Below, piece by piece: positions 27,601 to 37,509 of a stretch of DNA of 64,000 nt. Below the pieces are notes generated by a model. That model was not told the DNA's origin, did no database searches, and saw only the letters and a list, made by a program, of their open reading frames with translations. This DNA comes from Luidia sarsii. Taxonomy: Eukaryota; Echinodermata; Asteroidea; Paxillosida; Luidiidae. Each line of letters opens with the position of its first letter. The first letter of the stretch is position 1. The position numbers and the translations under genes were made by a program. The stretch covers positions 10,298,212 to 10,362,211 of the forward strand of contig OX465102.1 in assembly GCA_949987565.1 (NCBI GenBank), given 5' to 3'.

Positions 27601-28341
27601 AACAAAATGACCAGTATTGGAATCTGTGATTCACACTGAATCCTCAATGGGCACGTGGGACGGTTTTACGGGTGTTTTGGGGGGAAATCTGGGGATTTCG
27701 GAAGGTTTTTTTTTTTTTTTCAAAGTTCCAGTTCAAGTGGAAATTTACCCGTCGTCCTTGGACCCTACAATCACCCGACCCTCAAAATTTCAAAATTCGA
27801 TAAAAAAAGGGTGAGTTGTCGGGTCCAAGTTACTCGGACAACGTACTCGGGCCATTTGACTAGACTAGAATCCCGGCCATCATCATGGTTGGGTGGGGCA
27901 TGGGTGGGGGGTAGCCGTGAACAACTAGTGAGCCGCTGGCCGTTTACCGGTCGACCTGTCTCACAGTCAACCTGTCTGTCTCAAGTCGAGCCGTCCGATG
28001 GTCGACGAAAACAAATTATAATTGAATAAATATAATACTTTTTTAAAGTAATTTATTTATAATCATTGATAATGATTAATATTTATTAATCTATGCCTTA
28101 GTTTTAAGCTTTATTGGTCCAAACAGTGGCATGAGTAGTCCCCCTAAAAATAAAAGGAAAATAAATCAAATGACAACAAATGGCAAAATCAAATGCAATT
28201 GCGATTAAAATTTAGCTTGAAAAGATGGACAATTTTCCCATCCGATTTTCAATAAACTAAACCAATCAACCGTCATCGATCAACCTTTTCACCTTCGATA
28301 AAACAAACCTTTTGCGGCGGCTCTCTTGTTACGTCTGCCAT
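21627..28341 (-). CDS. YIPF6: YIPF6, Yip-family Golgi membrane protein, seven coding exons
   Basis: YIPF6 is a five-pass Golgi membrane protein of the Yip4/Yip5-like branch, linked to secretory traffic. Coding exons, in gene order: 28309-28341, 26999-27121, 26034-26112, 25225-25267, 24392-24523, 22889-23046 and 21627-21748. The sum is 690 bp (229 aa; human 236 aa) with consistent phases and GT-AG borders. The first exon encodes MADVTREPPQK. Exon 2 encodes VDGDITIPGAPEED and STLDEPVRVTV, matching the YIPF6 N-terminal signature. Exon 3 encodes MRDLKAVGVKLFHVLYPK. The family DLWGP motif is at residues 80-84 and GYCILP at 147-152. Exon 6 encodes SFFQSVCVLGYCILPLVLAL, and exon 7 gives AFLADSQPQHRKLLAVYPIF before a Ser-rich tail. 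The frame is intact. The tiny first exon was chosen for its ATG context, GT donor and family-like length. The gene is convergent with RPL9. Confidence 0.94.
23095..23235. mobile_element. MITE with GATTTCAC ... GTGAAATC ends in YIPF6 intron 5
   Basis: GGATTTCACAAAGCC on the left is inverted in TTTGGTGAAATCAAC on the right, and TACGATGGATAACCCATCG is a central palindrome. Similar ends occur at 6895-7062 and 38310-38470, making this a small family. Confidence 0.6.
23600..24290 (+). mobile_element. Decayed non-LTR retrotransposon 3' part with an internal 33-bp VNTR
   Basis: The frame around 23660-23785 reads IRLIMEYCSHIWAAASACHL and LLDRVQRQVINLVGKELG, the conserved region downstream of the RT palm in CR1/Jockey-like elements. 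After frameshifts it ends in SFFPRSAPF, then LALF-KRNVNSYL-like residues. Between these, 23960-24165 is about six copies of a 33-bp unit encoding the 11-residue QLNNRYQEVSE. The copy lies within a YIPF6 intron on the opposite strand. Confidence 0.75.
24592..24795. mobile_element. Fold-back element, best copy of the GGTTTGCGGTGACACC family
   Basis: Arms of about 95 bp: ACTAAGTGGAAGGTTTGCGG, GACACCATGTAGCACTTCTC, AAGGAGTGTAGCTCTGAAAA, GAGCCGGTAA and then the reverse complement. The centre is TAAGTCTTACCGGAGTTACGG. A further half-copy follows directly at 24800-24965. Confidence 0.85.
25448..25625 (-). mobile_element. tRNA-Ser-derived SINE copy in YIPF6 intron 3
   Basis: The minus strand reads CTCGACCAGCTCGGTGGTTA, AAGACATTTG, GCGGGTTTCAATCCCGCCCG (box B) and GGGCAGAGCACTGGGCATTC. 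The anticodon region is a short duplication (AACAAATGTCTT twice on the plus strand), a local change unique to this copy. Confidence 0.75.
25660..25925 (+). mobile_element. tRNA-Lys-derived SINE, near full length
   Basis: The head GGTTGCTTTCATCTGAATG, GGAGATATACGGCAGTTAAT, TTCTGACT, GGCAAGGACT, GGGCTGGATAGCTCAGATGG (box A), TCAGGTTCTAGTCCCGGTCC (box B) and the tail AGTCAAAGTCTTCTTTGCC are all present in order. Confidence 0.8.
26458..26655 (-). mobile_element. Non-LTR retrotransposon RT C-terminal remnant
   Basis: The minus frame reads WGERAFAHAGPTLWNALSQE, then ISDFKSSLKTYLFDHSF and stop. This is the classic RT C-terminus of CR1/Jockey-type elements (xAFxxAxPxLWNxLP ... FKxxLKTYLF). It is a different family from the SFFPRSAxLWNSLP copies. 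It sits in YIPF6 intron 2 on the same strand. Confidence 0.8.
27322..27508. mobile_element. Fold-back MITE in YIPF6 intron 1
   Basis: Arms AAATTGAAACGGTATAATAG, TACTGTACACGTAAA and ATCGATGACATTTTGGCAGG are mirrored by CCTGTCAAAACGTCATTGAT, TTTACGTGTATA and CCGTTTCAATTTGAAAT. The centre is rich in CACA. Confidence 0.75.
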
Positions 28342-28630
28342 GATTGAGAGATCAACACCAAAAAATATAATAATGTTATTTTTATTAAAAAAAGTAAACG
28401 TGTAAAAGTGTTCGGATCCCTGTCCCGATACAGTAGATCTTACAGCGGAAAGTAGCGAGTGGAGGTACCAGACGAAAATCCTGGTCTTTTTTCGAGTCGT
28501 CAAATTAACAAGACAACATGAAAAAAAGTGGTAACTTTTGGGAAAGGGCGCCACCATGTGCTCACTACAGCCGTTTAGAAATGGTCGTGACGCAGATGTC
28601 AAAGGTCAACCCCCTAAGATCGCATAATTT

Positions 28631-28666
28631 GGACCGTCAGTAGAACGAGTGATGAATATGCAAGAT
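28631..28666 (-). promoter_or_regulatory. 36-bp promoter-like element upstream of YIPF6
   Basis: This 36-bp block is identical, as reverse complement, to 37402-37437 upstream of UQCRQ. Relative to each gene it lies in the same orientation (GCATATTCATCACTCGTTC, then CTACTGACGGTCC), about 290 bp before the YIPF6 ATG and about 70 bp before the UQCRQ exon 1 donor. Weaker similarity (TTATGC, CTAAG/CTTAG) continues about 20 bp toward each gene. A promoter role is inferred from position. Confidence 0.55.
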
Positions 28667-28750
28667 CTATGACTGCTCACCGTGCTTATGAATAATTCAT
28701 TAGCCCTATACCGCGTGCACATGTACTGTATAGTGAACGGAAATTCGCTT

Positions 28751-30949
28751 CATTGACTTTGAGTTTGAACACAAGTTAATTCTCTTTCTACTGTCGAGCC
28801 AGTCTCGTTCTACTGACGAGCCAGTGCTCCATTGACTTTGAACACAAGTTCTCTTTCTACTGTCGAGCCAGTCGATCTCGTTCTACTGGCGAGCCAGTGC
28901 TCCATTGACTTTGAACACAAGTTCTCTTTCTACTGTCGAGCCAGTCTCGTTCTACTGACAAGCCAGTGCTCGATTGACTTTGAACACAAGTTCTCTTTCT
29001 ACTGTCGAGCCAGTCTCGTTCTACTGACGAGCCAGTGCTCCATCGACTTTGAACACAAGTTCTCTTTCTACTGTCGAGCCAGGCTCGTTCTACTGACGAG
29101 CCAGTGCTCCATTGACTTTGAACACAAGTTCTCTTTCTACTGTCGAGCCAGGCTCGTTCTACTGACGAGCCAGTGCTCCATTGACTTTGAACACAAGTTC
29201 TCTTTCTACTGTCGAGCCAGGCTCGTTCTACTGACGAGCCAGTGCTCCATCGACTTTGAACACAAGTTCTCTTTCTACTGTCGAGCCAGTCTCGTTCTAC
29301 TGACGAGCCAGTGCTCCATCGACTTTGAACACAAGTTCTCTTTCTACTGTCGAGCCAGTCTCGTTCTACTGACGAGCCAGTGCTCCATCGACTTTGAACA
29401 CAAGTTCTCTTTCTACTGTCGAGCCAGTCTCGTTCTACTGACGAGCCAGTGCTCCATTGACTTTGAACACAAGTCATTCTCTTTCTACCGTCGAGCCAGT
29501 CTCGTTCTACTGACGAGCCAGTGCTCCATCGACTTTGAACACAAGTTCTCTTTCTACTGTCGAGCCAGTCTCGTTCTACTGACGAGCCAGTGCTCCATTG
29601 ACTTTGAACACAAGTTCTCTTTCTACTGTCGAGCCAGGCTCGTTCTACTGACGAGCCAGTGCTCCATTGACTTTGAACACAAGTTCTCTTTCTACCGTCG
29701 AGCCAGGCTCGTTCTACTGACGAGCCAGTGCTCCATCGACTTTGAACACAAGTTCTCTTTCTACTGTCGAGCCAGTCTCGTTCTACTGACGAGCCAGTGC
29801 TCCATCGACTTTGAACACAAGTTCTCTTTCTACTGTCGAGCCAGTCTCGTTCTACTGACGAGCCAGTGCTCCATCGACTTTGAACACAAGTTCTCTTTCT
29901 ACTGTCGAGCCAGTCTCGTTCTACTGACGAGCCAGTGCTCCATCGACTTTGAACACAAGTTCTCTTTCTACTGTCGAGCCAGTCTCGTTCTACTGACGAG
30001 CCAGTGCTCCATCGACTTTGAACACAAGTTCTCTTTCTACTGTCGAGCCAGTCTCGTTCTACTGACGAGCCAGTGCTCCATCGACTTTGAACACAAGTTC
30101 TCTTTCTACTGTCGAGCCAGTCTCGTTCTACTGACGAGCCAGTGCTCCATCGACTTTGAACACAAGTTCTCTTTCTACTGTCGAGCCAGTCTCGTTCTAC
30201 TGACGAGCCAGTGCTCCATCGACTTTGAACACAAGTTCTCTTTCTACTGTCGAGCCAGTCTCGTTCTATTGACGAGCCAGTGCTCCATCGATTTTGAACA
30301 CAAGTTCTCTTTCTACTGTCGAGCCAGTCTCGTTCTACTGACGAGCCAGTGCTCCATCGACTTTGAACACAAGTTCTCTTTCTACTGTCGAGCCAGTCTC
30401 GTTCTACTGACGAGCCAGTGCTCCATTGACTTTGAACACAAGTTAATTCTCTTTCTACTGTCGAGCCAGTCTCGTTCTACTGACGAGCCAGTGCTCCATT
30501 GACTTTGAACACAAGTTCTCTTTCTACTGTCGAGCCAGGCTCGTTCTACTGACGAGCCAGCTACTCCATTGACTTTGAACACGAGTTCTCTTTCTACTGT
30601 CGAGCCAGTCTCGTTCTACTGACGAGCCAGTGCTCTATGACTTTGAACACAAGTTAATTCTCTTTCTACTGTCGAGCCAGGCTCGTTCTACTGACGAGCC
30701 AGTGCTCCATTGACTTTGAACACAAGTCATTCTCTTTCTACCGTCGAGCCAGTCTCGTTCTACTGACGAGCCAGTGCTCTATGACTTTGAACACAAGTTA
30801 ATTCTCTTTCTACTGTCGAGCCAGGCTCGTTCTACTGACGAGCCAGTGCTCCATCGACTTTGAACACAAGTTCTCTTTCTACTGTCGAGCCAGGCTCGTT
30901 CTACTGACGAGCCAGCTGCTCCATTGACTTTGAATAAATAAGTTCTCTT
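28751..30949 (+). repeat. 69-bp satellite, about 31 copies, upstream of YIPF6
   Basis: The unit is 69 bp, from CTCCATCGACTTTGAACACA through CTCTTTCTACTGTCGAGCC to GTTCTACTGACGAGCCAGTG. Within the unit CTACTGTCGAGCCAGT and CTACTGACGAGCCAGT are an internal near-duplication. Copies are highly uniform in the middle (29,280-30,420) and more varied at the edges, some carrying a TAAT or CAT insertion. As 69 is a multiple of three, the array is open in several frames (a 556-residue frame at 28832-30502), which is an artefact of the period. It contains CTCGTTCTACTGACG, also in the 36-bp promoter-like element. Confidence 0.97.
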
Positions 30950-33327
30950 TGTACTCTCTTTCTTCTTTTTGAGTTTTTGCTCCTTTTTATTTCCTTGTTT
31001 CCTCATTCATCATCAATAAATCAATGTCATAAAGCATTAATTACATCAAGATATTACGTATGTTGACTATGTCAACCTCGCCTGGTTTGTGGAGGTTACC
31101 GAAAACAATTTTACACTGAGTGTTTTTTTGTCTCATCATTTGGGAAACAATAACTAGTTCAACTGGGTTTGGCGTGTATCCCCGAATCCTGCTTGAGTCG
31201 TTTAAATAGTAATATCTAAATTGTGTAATTACCATGCATTCCCCGTTTTGGAACAAAAGATAAAAACAATGCTCATGCATGTATTTCTACTTCTGTTTTA
31301 CACAGAGGACATAATTAAATTTATGTTGCATTACTTATTTTCCAATTCTATACAAAATACATGTATTACCTGTCGGCAAAATTCGAAATCTAAGTCTTAG
31401 TCTGTAAACGAAGTTTTTAACTTCTTGATCCATTAGTTATTTTTTCAACAGCTTCGTTTATATTTTGTCCCACTTTAGATTGGAAACTAAGTTTAAAAAT
31501 ATATATTTATTATTTATTTATTTTGTGTTTATCATAATTATAAAGGTACACCTCTTTATTATCTTGTGCGTCTTTGACTGACAACCAATTATACTCCCTG
31601 TTGAGGGGGGTCCATGTCTTCCTTCTTGAATTAGAGAAAAATCTTCTTTTTAAAGCATTATTATTCTTGAGGCATTATTATTCAAAATATTAAACTTCCT
31701 ACCCATTTCTTTAAAAGTTACCAGTTGCTTTACAAAAACGACATCAATTATTTAATTTGAAAACAGCCTTTGGCTTTAAGCACAAGTCTGTTCAATGCAC
31801 ATCGTCAGTTGCAATGACTGGTATTAAAAAAAGGAACTTGCTTGCAGTCTTATAAACAGGAATTATTTCGTTCAAAACTACCACCTGCCTCATTGACTAA
31901 TTATTGTAAACCTGGCTATGGCAGCTCAGGGATCACACAAAGTGGATGCAGCTTTTTCAATTCAAGTCAAACAAATCAAGGAAAAACTGAATGCGAAAAC
32001 TTGAACAAATTGAAAAATTGGCAAAGGAAACTTGAACTTGAGAACTTGAACCAGGACTTGAACCCTTACTTTGTTTTTTTGAAAGCTCACAGCAAATCAA
32101 GTCCTACTATCAATTCAATTGGCAAATTCTTTTAAGCTTTTTTTGGCAGCCCTATATTGCATATTACAGCCAGAGACTGTTTCACTTGCCATCAACTTAA
32201 TTTCTTCTCTTCACAAACCAATAATTGTAATAAGTTCGTTTTGTTCACTGACTATCTACAACTGAATGAAAACAATGTTTTTGTGTGACACAAAGTTCTA
32301 CTAAGTTATCAATACCATTGGCCAATATTTTTTGTTCAAACTGCCACATCCCAGAGCACAGATAATGCAACTTTAAAAATCAGAAGACCCCAAATATTTG
32401 AGTCAAGTGTTTGGTGGCACATCTCTGTATGAAATCAATACCGGTAGTACATGTTGTTGGAAGCCCTATATTGCATATTACAGTCAACAAATCGTAGAAC
32501 TTCTTTGATTACAGTTGTGGCTGGACAGCCCCTTTTCCTTGCGGCTTGCAGCTTCATGTAGTGCCTCTGAAAGGGATGATCTTTCTGCAAGGAACGAGAA
32601 ATACAAACATGATATTAAAATCTAAATTCTTTCTTGCCCAGAATTATTGCTGGCACTAGGTAGCTTGGTGGGAAATTGAGTTTTGCAAAACAGGAACACA
32701 AGTTGTGTGCTCTAGTGGACCACATTTATCTTCTTTTCTCCCCTCAATATTGGCTTTGTCTGGCCTTTTCACAATTAGTTGGCAACTTCACTAATAGTCT
32801 CACAATTCTACAGCCACTGTAGTTTCCTTAGGGCCTACTCTTTACATTCAGTGAATCTATCCAATCGAACATGCTCATGCTAACATCAAGCATAATAACT
32901 ATACATGTGCAATAAAGGGGAAAACAGCACACTAATGTGCACATGACTTACATGTACTTTAATGTGCATTATATGATCCCCAAGGTGTATGACGGCGAAA
33001 GTCAGACTCATTGGAACATATACGCCTCAATCTGAGGGCCTGGCTGTAAGCTATACCAGTCTTACAGTGTCTAGGGTGACAACTGACGAGTGCCCAGAGG
33101 CACGAAAACATGTTCTTGCAACACCATGGGAGCTGCAAAGCGTCCCTAGTCTCAATACCCTTGCGAGCACCGCTCTGATCTTATGGCCTGCTATATTAAC
33201 CAATCGTAGCCAATGCATATTGCAAGGTCCTTGCTTTATGGTTAAACCGGCTAAAACCCACTATGGAATATAGCAAAGAACACGGTAAGTGGTCCTAAAA
33301 TGTTTCTGGCATTTTTTGTTCCACGGG
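30950..33327. other. AT-rich intergenic stretch with a 22-bp direct repeat and a coding-like scrap
   Basis: AGCCCTATATTGCATATTAC occurs at about 32147 and again at about 32462, 315 bp apart. On the minus strand 32463-32584 follows a TTGCAG acceptor-like site and reads KDHPFQRHYMKLQAARKRGC then PATTVIKEVLRFVD. It is protein-like but not assigned; it may be an exon or a domesticated or transposon fragment. Nothing else is recognised. Confidence 0.35.
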
Positions 33328-35079
33328 TCACCAGAGAGGCAGCGTCACTGAATGGGAAAACACCATCCTCTTTACAAATCTCCACCAAATCCAGGGACGG
33401 CATGGAGCCTTACTGAGCATGCGTTCCTCAAGGTCACCCATGAAGAGGCATGCAAAGGAAGGGGCCATGCGCGTGCCCATGGCAGTGCCATGCACTTGAA
33501 GATAGTGCTTGCCAAGAAAGGAGAAATTATTCTTGGCCAGCACTAACCTCATGAGGGTGGTTATGTCGGAGATGGGTGGAGAAGACTGTTTTCCTTTGGC
33601 CAGGGCCGAGGAGCAAGCTTGAATGCCTTCTTCCTGGGGGATGTTAGTGTATAGAGAGGAAACGTCAATAGTACCAATTATGGCAGTGGCAGGGATTTGA
33701 TCCTTGACACTTTCCAACTTTCGCAGAAAGTCGGGAGTGTCATGGACGTATGAGGGGATTTGGGGAACCAAGGGTTTGAGAAAAGAGTCAATGAAAAGAG
33801 ATATGTGTTCCGTAGGTGAACCATTGCCAGAGATGATGGGTCTACCTGGGTTGTTGGCCGTGTGAATTTTCGGGAGAAGGTAGAATCTGGCAGTTCTACA
33901 ATTGATAGGTGATAGAAATCTGTGAGCTTTTTTACTCAAATGATCACGTGATCGCATGTCATCCAAAACTTCCTGAATTTGCTCTGAAAATTTGCCAGTG
34001 GGGTTAGAGTCCAGACATTTAGTGCTGGGGATTGTTGAGTTGGCGATTGGGTTCATCAATATATTTTTGGCGATCCATGATAACTACGGCTGACCCTTTA
34101 TCTGCTGGCTTGATAATGATGTCACCGCGGGAACGTAGAGTGTTGAGAGCAAGACGTTCTTCCCTAGGGAGATTGTCGTGGGGCTTACGGGTAAGATGAG
34201 AGGAGTTGGAAACTTGAGAACTGACTGCTTGCACATACGTTTCAAGGGCTGGAACACGGTTCTTGGGGGGGACCCAGGTGCTTTTTACACGGAAAGGTTC
34301 TTCTTTACGGGAGCCAGAATCGAAGAAGAACTCAGTCAGACGAAGTCTGCGGTAATACTCAGTGAGATCTTGACTGAGCATTACTTAGTCAACTTTGGGG
34401 GGAGTTGGACAAAAGTTCAAGCCCTTGGAAAGTAACGTATGCTCTGCATCAGTAAGAGAAGAAGAGGAAAGGTTGACAACAGTGTTAGTGGGGGTAAAGG
34501 TGTAGACTGGGGACTGCGTCTAAAGCGGTTGTGTCTGCGTTGTTTGGCAACAAGGCCACCAATCTTCTTGTTTCTCCTGTCGGTGAGAACAGAATTGAGG
34601 TTAGAGAGACCTTTCTCAATCTCATCACTGAGATCCTTGTACTGGCTTTCAGAACAGCTGGAGCGTAGTTTTGAGTCCAGATTAGCAATGTCCTGGTGGA
34701 CAGCCTGAAGGGTAATTTCACATTGCTCAGAGAGGACCTTGATGAGCTGAATGGAAGCACTATAAAGAATTTGATTCCATTTTTTCTGTAGGTTGGGGGA
34801 GAGTTTTCCAATTTGGGGGGTGTGAGATATCTGTAAGCCAGTAGGGATCAGGCGAGAGACTGAGAACAAGTTGTAGTTGTCTTGATGGAAAGTGTACCGA
34901 AGAGCCTTTTCTTGCAGTTTCCTAAGGTGAAAGAAACAGGTAGGGTTATTCATGTTAGTAAGAGCAAAAAACAAGAGACAAACACAGAACGTAGACTTAC
35001 ATACCAACGGACGGACAGACTTACATACACACGTAGACAGGTCAGCAAGGAGGATCACCACGAGGGGATACAGCAACAT
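33328..35079 (-). pseudogene. Degenerate Penelope-like (Neptune-type) retroelement reverse transcriptase
   Basis: Three overlapping minus-strand frames read as one broken polyprotein. 34417-35079 gives a leader with a Gln/Ser-rich helical region. At its end, in another frame, is LLSKGLNFCPTP, a hallmark of Penelope-like elements. 34019-34381 continues with YYRRLRLTEFFFD and GDIIIKPADKGSAVVIMDR. 33328-34059 carries the RT core: FYLLPKIH, GRPIISGNGSPTEH, IDVSSLYTNIPQEEGI and HGTAMGTRMAPSFACLFMG. At least two frameshifts or stops separate the parts. The copy ends just where the catalytic FVDD-type motif should be: the frame reads WWRFVKRMVF and then stops. The thumb and the GIY-YIG endonuclease expected downstream were not seen, so the copy is dead. 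The family is established from motifs; the Neptune subtype is inferred. Confidence 0.85.
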
Positions 35080-35279
35080 AAGGAAATGACTAAGGTGATA
35101 TACAGAAATGTTGCAAACTGCTTACTGACTAAAATTACCAAAAAGTAAATCTAAAATTAATTCAAAAGAAATATTTCAACCTATTTTCCCTGAGTAAATT
35201 ACACTGGTTCATGCAGCAGAAAAGGTACTCCTTGAAACAATTAACAGCATTCATGTATGGGAGTGGGACTATTTTATTC

Positions 35280-35575
35280 AAATGAGACTTAAGGCTTTGC
35301 ATGGTTGGTGAATCAATATAGGAAGGTTTCAGTGATACCATGTATAAGGTATCTTAAAGAAGAGGTGTGGTTCTGAAAAGAACCTGAGTGGTAACTCGAC
35401 GTTTCGACCAGTATGCTCTGGCCGTCATTCTCCTGACGGCCAGAGCGTACCGGTCGAAATGTCGAGTTACCACTCAGGTTCTTTTCAGAACCAAACCTCT
35501 TCCTTTAAGAGACCTGATACATGGTGTCACCACAAACCTTCCTATATTATTTCATTCAACTGAAAAATGCTTATA
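35280..35575. mobile_element. Fold-back element, long-arm copy of the GGTTTGCGGTGACACC family
   Basis: Arms of more than 100 bp: GGAAGGTTTCAGTGATACCA, GGTTCTGAAAAGAACCTGAG, TGGTAACTCGACGTTTCGAC and CTGGCCGTCA, then the complement. The centre is TTCTCCTGACGGCC. A half copy with the same words lies at 63495-63660. Confidence 0.85.
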
Positions 35576-36204
35576 ATTCAATATACATGTAGTTGCTTTT
35601 GTCATCATACCGTTGAGCTGTTGTCTCGTTCTTCTTAAGCCCTTTCCTTTCTTTTGACATGTTTATCCCTCCCAAACATGCAAGTCATCTGAATCCGAAG
35701 AGTGGTAACGAATGGCACACCATCATTGGAGACAACACCTTCAGCTTCACTGGCATCTGCAAACCGGAAGCGCTGATGAAAAACGTGGGACAAACCAAAC
35801 CAAAATCTTCAATCAAAATACTAAAATACTAGGCCTACCTCTTGACAATGTCCCAGCGACAAAATTAGGGCCACGAATTGAGGAACATAACTCAAGCTGT
35901 CGCCTTTCTTATATCAGTCTACTCGTGCCAAGTAGCCAACCAAAAGTATTTTTCTGTTTTTGTTCTTTTTGTAATTTAAAAAAAGATCAGTATGCTAGTC
36001 GATTAAAAGAATTAATGGTATTTTTTGCTTGAAAAGCTGTGTAACGGGTAACTACATGTAGCTAGGTCAAATGTTGTAGCCAACATATAGTAATTTAATA
36101 CTAGTATTGAATATAATTTAATTAAATATTCAATATTAAAATATTATTAAAACTATACAGGAGAAGAGGTATACAATGTTGGGGGTGGTGCATGAAATTT
36201 GAAC

Positions 36205-36385
36205 ATTGAAAAATTGGCAAAGAAAACTTTGACTGGACCAGGACATGAACCCGAGACCTCTGGAGTCTGGATTAACGTACACCTATCCAGCCCTTAGATG
36301 GTGGCCTAAGGGCTGGATAGCTTAGATGGAAGAGCACTGGTACATTAATCCAGATGTCTCGGATTCATGTCAGGTCATGTTTGTT
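36205..36385. mobile_element. Two tRNA-Lys SINE halves in head-to-head inversion
   Basis: 36205-36307 is a minus-strand copy (box B ATGAACCCGAGACCTCTGG, box A side TATCCAGCCCTTAGATGGTG). It is followed at once by a plus-strand copy (AAGGGCTGGATAGCTTAGAT) to 36385. The pair would fold into a hairpin. Confidence 0.7.
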
Positions 36386-36404
36386 TGAACTTAAATTTGA
36401 AAAT

Positions 36405-36775
36405 GAAAATTGTCCTGGGTACTAGATGTCTCGGTTCTGAAATATTGGGTACGAATTGTCCCGGGTACGAGATGTCTTGGGCCTCAAATAGTGGGTACGA
36501 ATTGTTCCGGTTATGAAATGTCTCGGGTCTCAATTTTGGGTACGACTTGTCCCGGGTACGAGATGTCTCTGTTCTCAAATTTTTGGTACAAATTGTCCCG
36601 AATATGACTATGATTAGTAGTACTACTACTACTTAGCAGTATGTAGATGTAGTATTGACTAGTTATAACTATAAGATGTCTTGGGCCATCATTTTCACAA
36701 ACAAAGCCACAAATTTTGGGTACAAATTGTCCCGGGTGCGAGATGTCTTGGGTCTCAAATTTTGTGAACAAGAGC
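36405..36775 (+). repeat. About 48-bp tandem repeat, GTCCCGGGTACGAGATGTCT
   Basis: Four copies at 36408-36602 and a fifth at 36715-36770 share TTGGGTACGAATTGTCCCGG, GTACGAGATGTCTCGG and GTCTCAAAT. Copies are diverged. The fourth and fifth are separated by an unrelated 110-bp insert. Confidence 0.75.
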
Positions 36776-37179
36776 TTGAAGATAAAAAAGGATGACTTGT
36801 CAGGGCAAGTTACTCGGACTAAAGCAAAGGCCAACTCAACTGTTTATATATTGAAAACCTTTTTTAAAAGCGCTTGGGATAGAGAAGTGCCAAGTGGACA
36901 AGATTTTATGACCCATCTTATATTATAATATTCTTTTACTAGTTATAGTTATACAATAGCTGACGGCCTGACATTGATATCAAAAATAGGCCTAATGAAT
37001 GAATAATATTATTTTTTTATTATTGATCTAGCCAAATCCTGGCTAAGTTACCTACGTCGTACCGCATGCTTCAGTCGGTCGGGTCTTCACTCACTGTCGA
37101 CATCACAACAAGCGTACCGCTTCACGCTTGGTCTTTTCCACGTTGAACTTCAGAGACGTGGATATCTCGAATGTCTGAT

Positions 37180-37350
37180 TAATACAGATAAAACCTCGTC
37201 TTTGGTACAAACCCATCGACGAAAATCATGGCTTGGGGTTGTGGAGGAGGTCCACCTGGATGTCCAAAGGGTTGACTGCCGCCATTCCACAGTCCGACCG
37301 GGATGTTGAATGACTGTTTATTCGAGCGACTGTTTATTTTGAAATTTCCG
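37180..37350 (-). other. Possible leader exon of an unidentified divergent gene
   Basis: On the minus strand a strong-context ATG (GGAATGGCGG, about 37286) starts MAAVNPLDIQVDLLHNPKP and then meets a TGA. The same frame continues open past the TGA for about 40 codons. A second frame reads a galectin-like MIFVDGFVPKTRFYL. Neither can be confirmed. The region is head-to-head with UQCRQ exon 1, so a shared promoter is possible. Confidence 0.25.
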
Positions 37351-37356
37351 CGGAAC

Positions 37357-37437
37357 ATGACGTCATATTGCATATTCATTACTCGTTTTAGTTGACGTCA
37401 CATCTTGCATATTCATCACTCGTTCTACTGACGGTCC
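37357..37437 (+). promoter_or_regulatory. Two tandem copies of a promoter-like element upstream of UQCRQ
   Basis: Copy 1 (GACGTCATATTGCATATTC, then ATTACTCGTTTTAGTTGACG) and copy 2 (GACGTCACATCTTGCATATT, then CATCACTCGTTCTACTGACG) are about 40 bp apart. Each holds a CRE-like TGACGTCA. Copy 2 contains the 36-bp block identical to that upstream of YIPF6. Function is inferred from location just 5' of the first exon. Confidence 0.55.
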
Positions 37438-37439
37438 TT

Positions 37440-37509
37440 GTTATGCTACCTAAGAGCTTCGCCATTTTGATTTTCTTTCGTACACGACTGGCCGGCGAAA
37501 AGTTCCCCG
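37440..37509 (+). other. Probable non-coding first exon of UQCRQ
   Basis: A GC-rich stretch ends in CCCCG followed by GTAAGTTG, a strong donor. It lies just downstream of two copies of a promoter-like repeat and 1.6 kb before the UQCRQ coding exon, whose acceptor ACAG at 39071-39074 precedes the ATG by 10 bp. The left boundary (transcription start) is a guess. Confidence 0.5.

Noticed and set aside
28342..28602. Longer YIPF6 N-terminus (in-frame ORF from 28602)
   Set aside because: The extra 87 residues do not resemble the family, and the family-length protein starts at the ATG at 28341. The rest is read as 5'UTR.
28832..30502. 556-residue ORF with a 23-residue repeat
   Set aside because: The period of the 69-bp satellite is a multiple of three and lacks stops in this frame. 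Composition and uniformity follow the DNA repeat, and other frames are open too.
37195..37379. Galectin first exon on the minus strand
   Set aside because: Only about 15 residues (MIFVDGFVPKTRFYL) resemble the domain start. The frame stops right after, no good donor is present, and no further galectin exon was found nearby.
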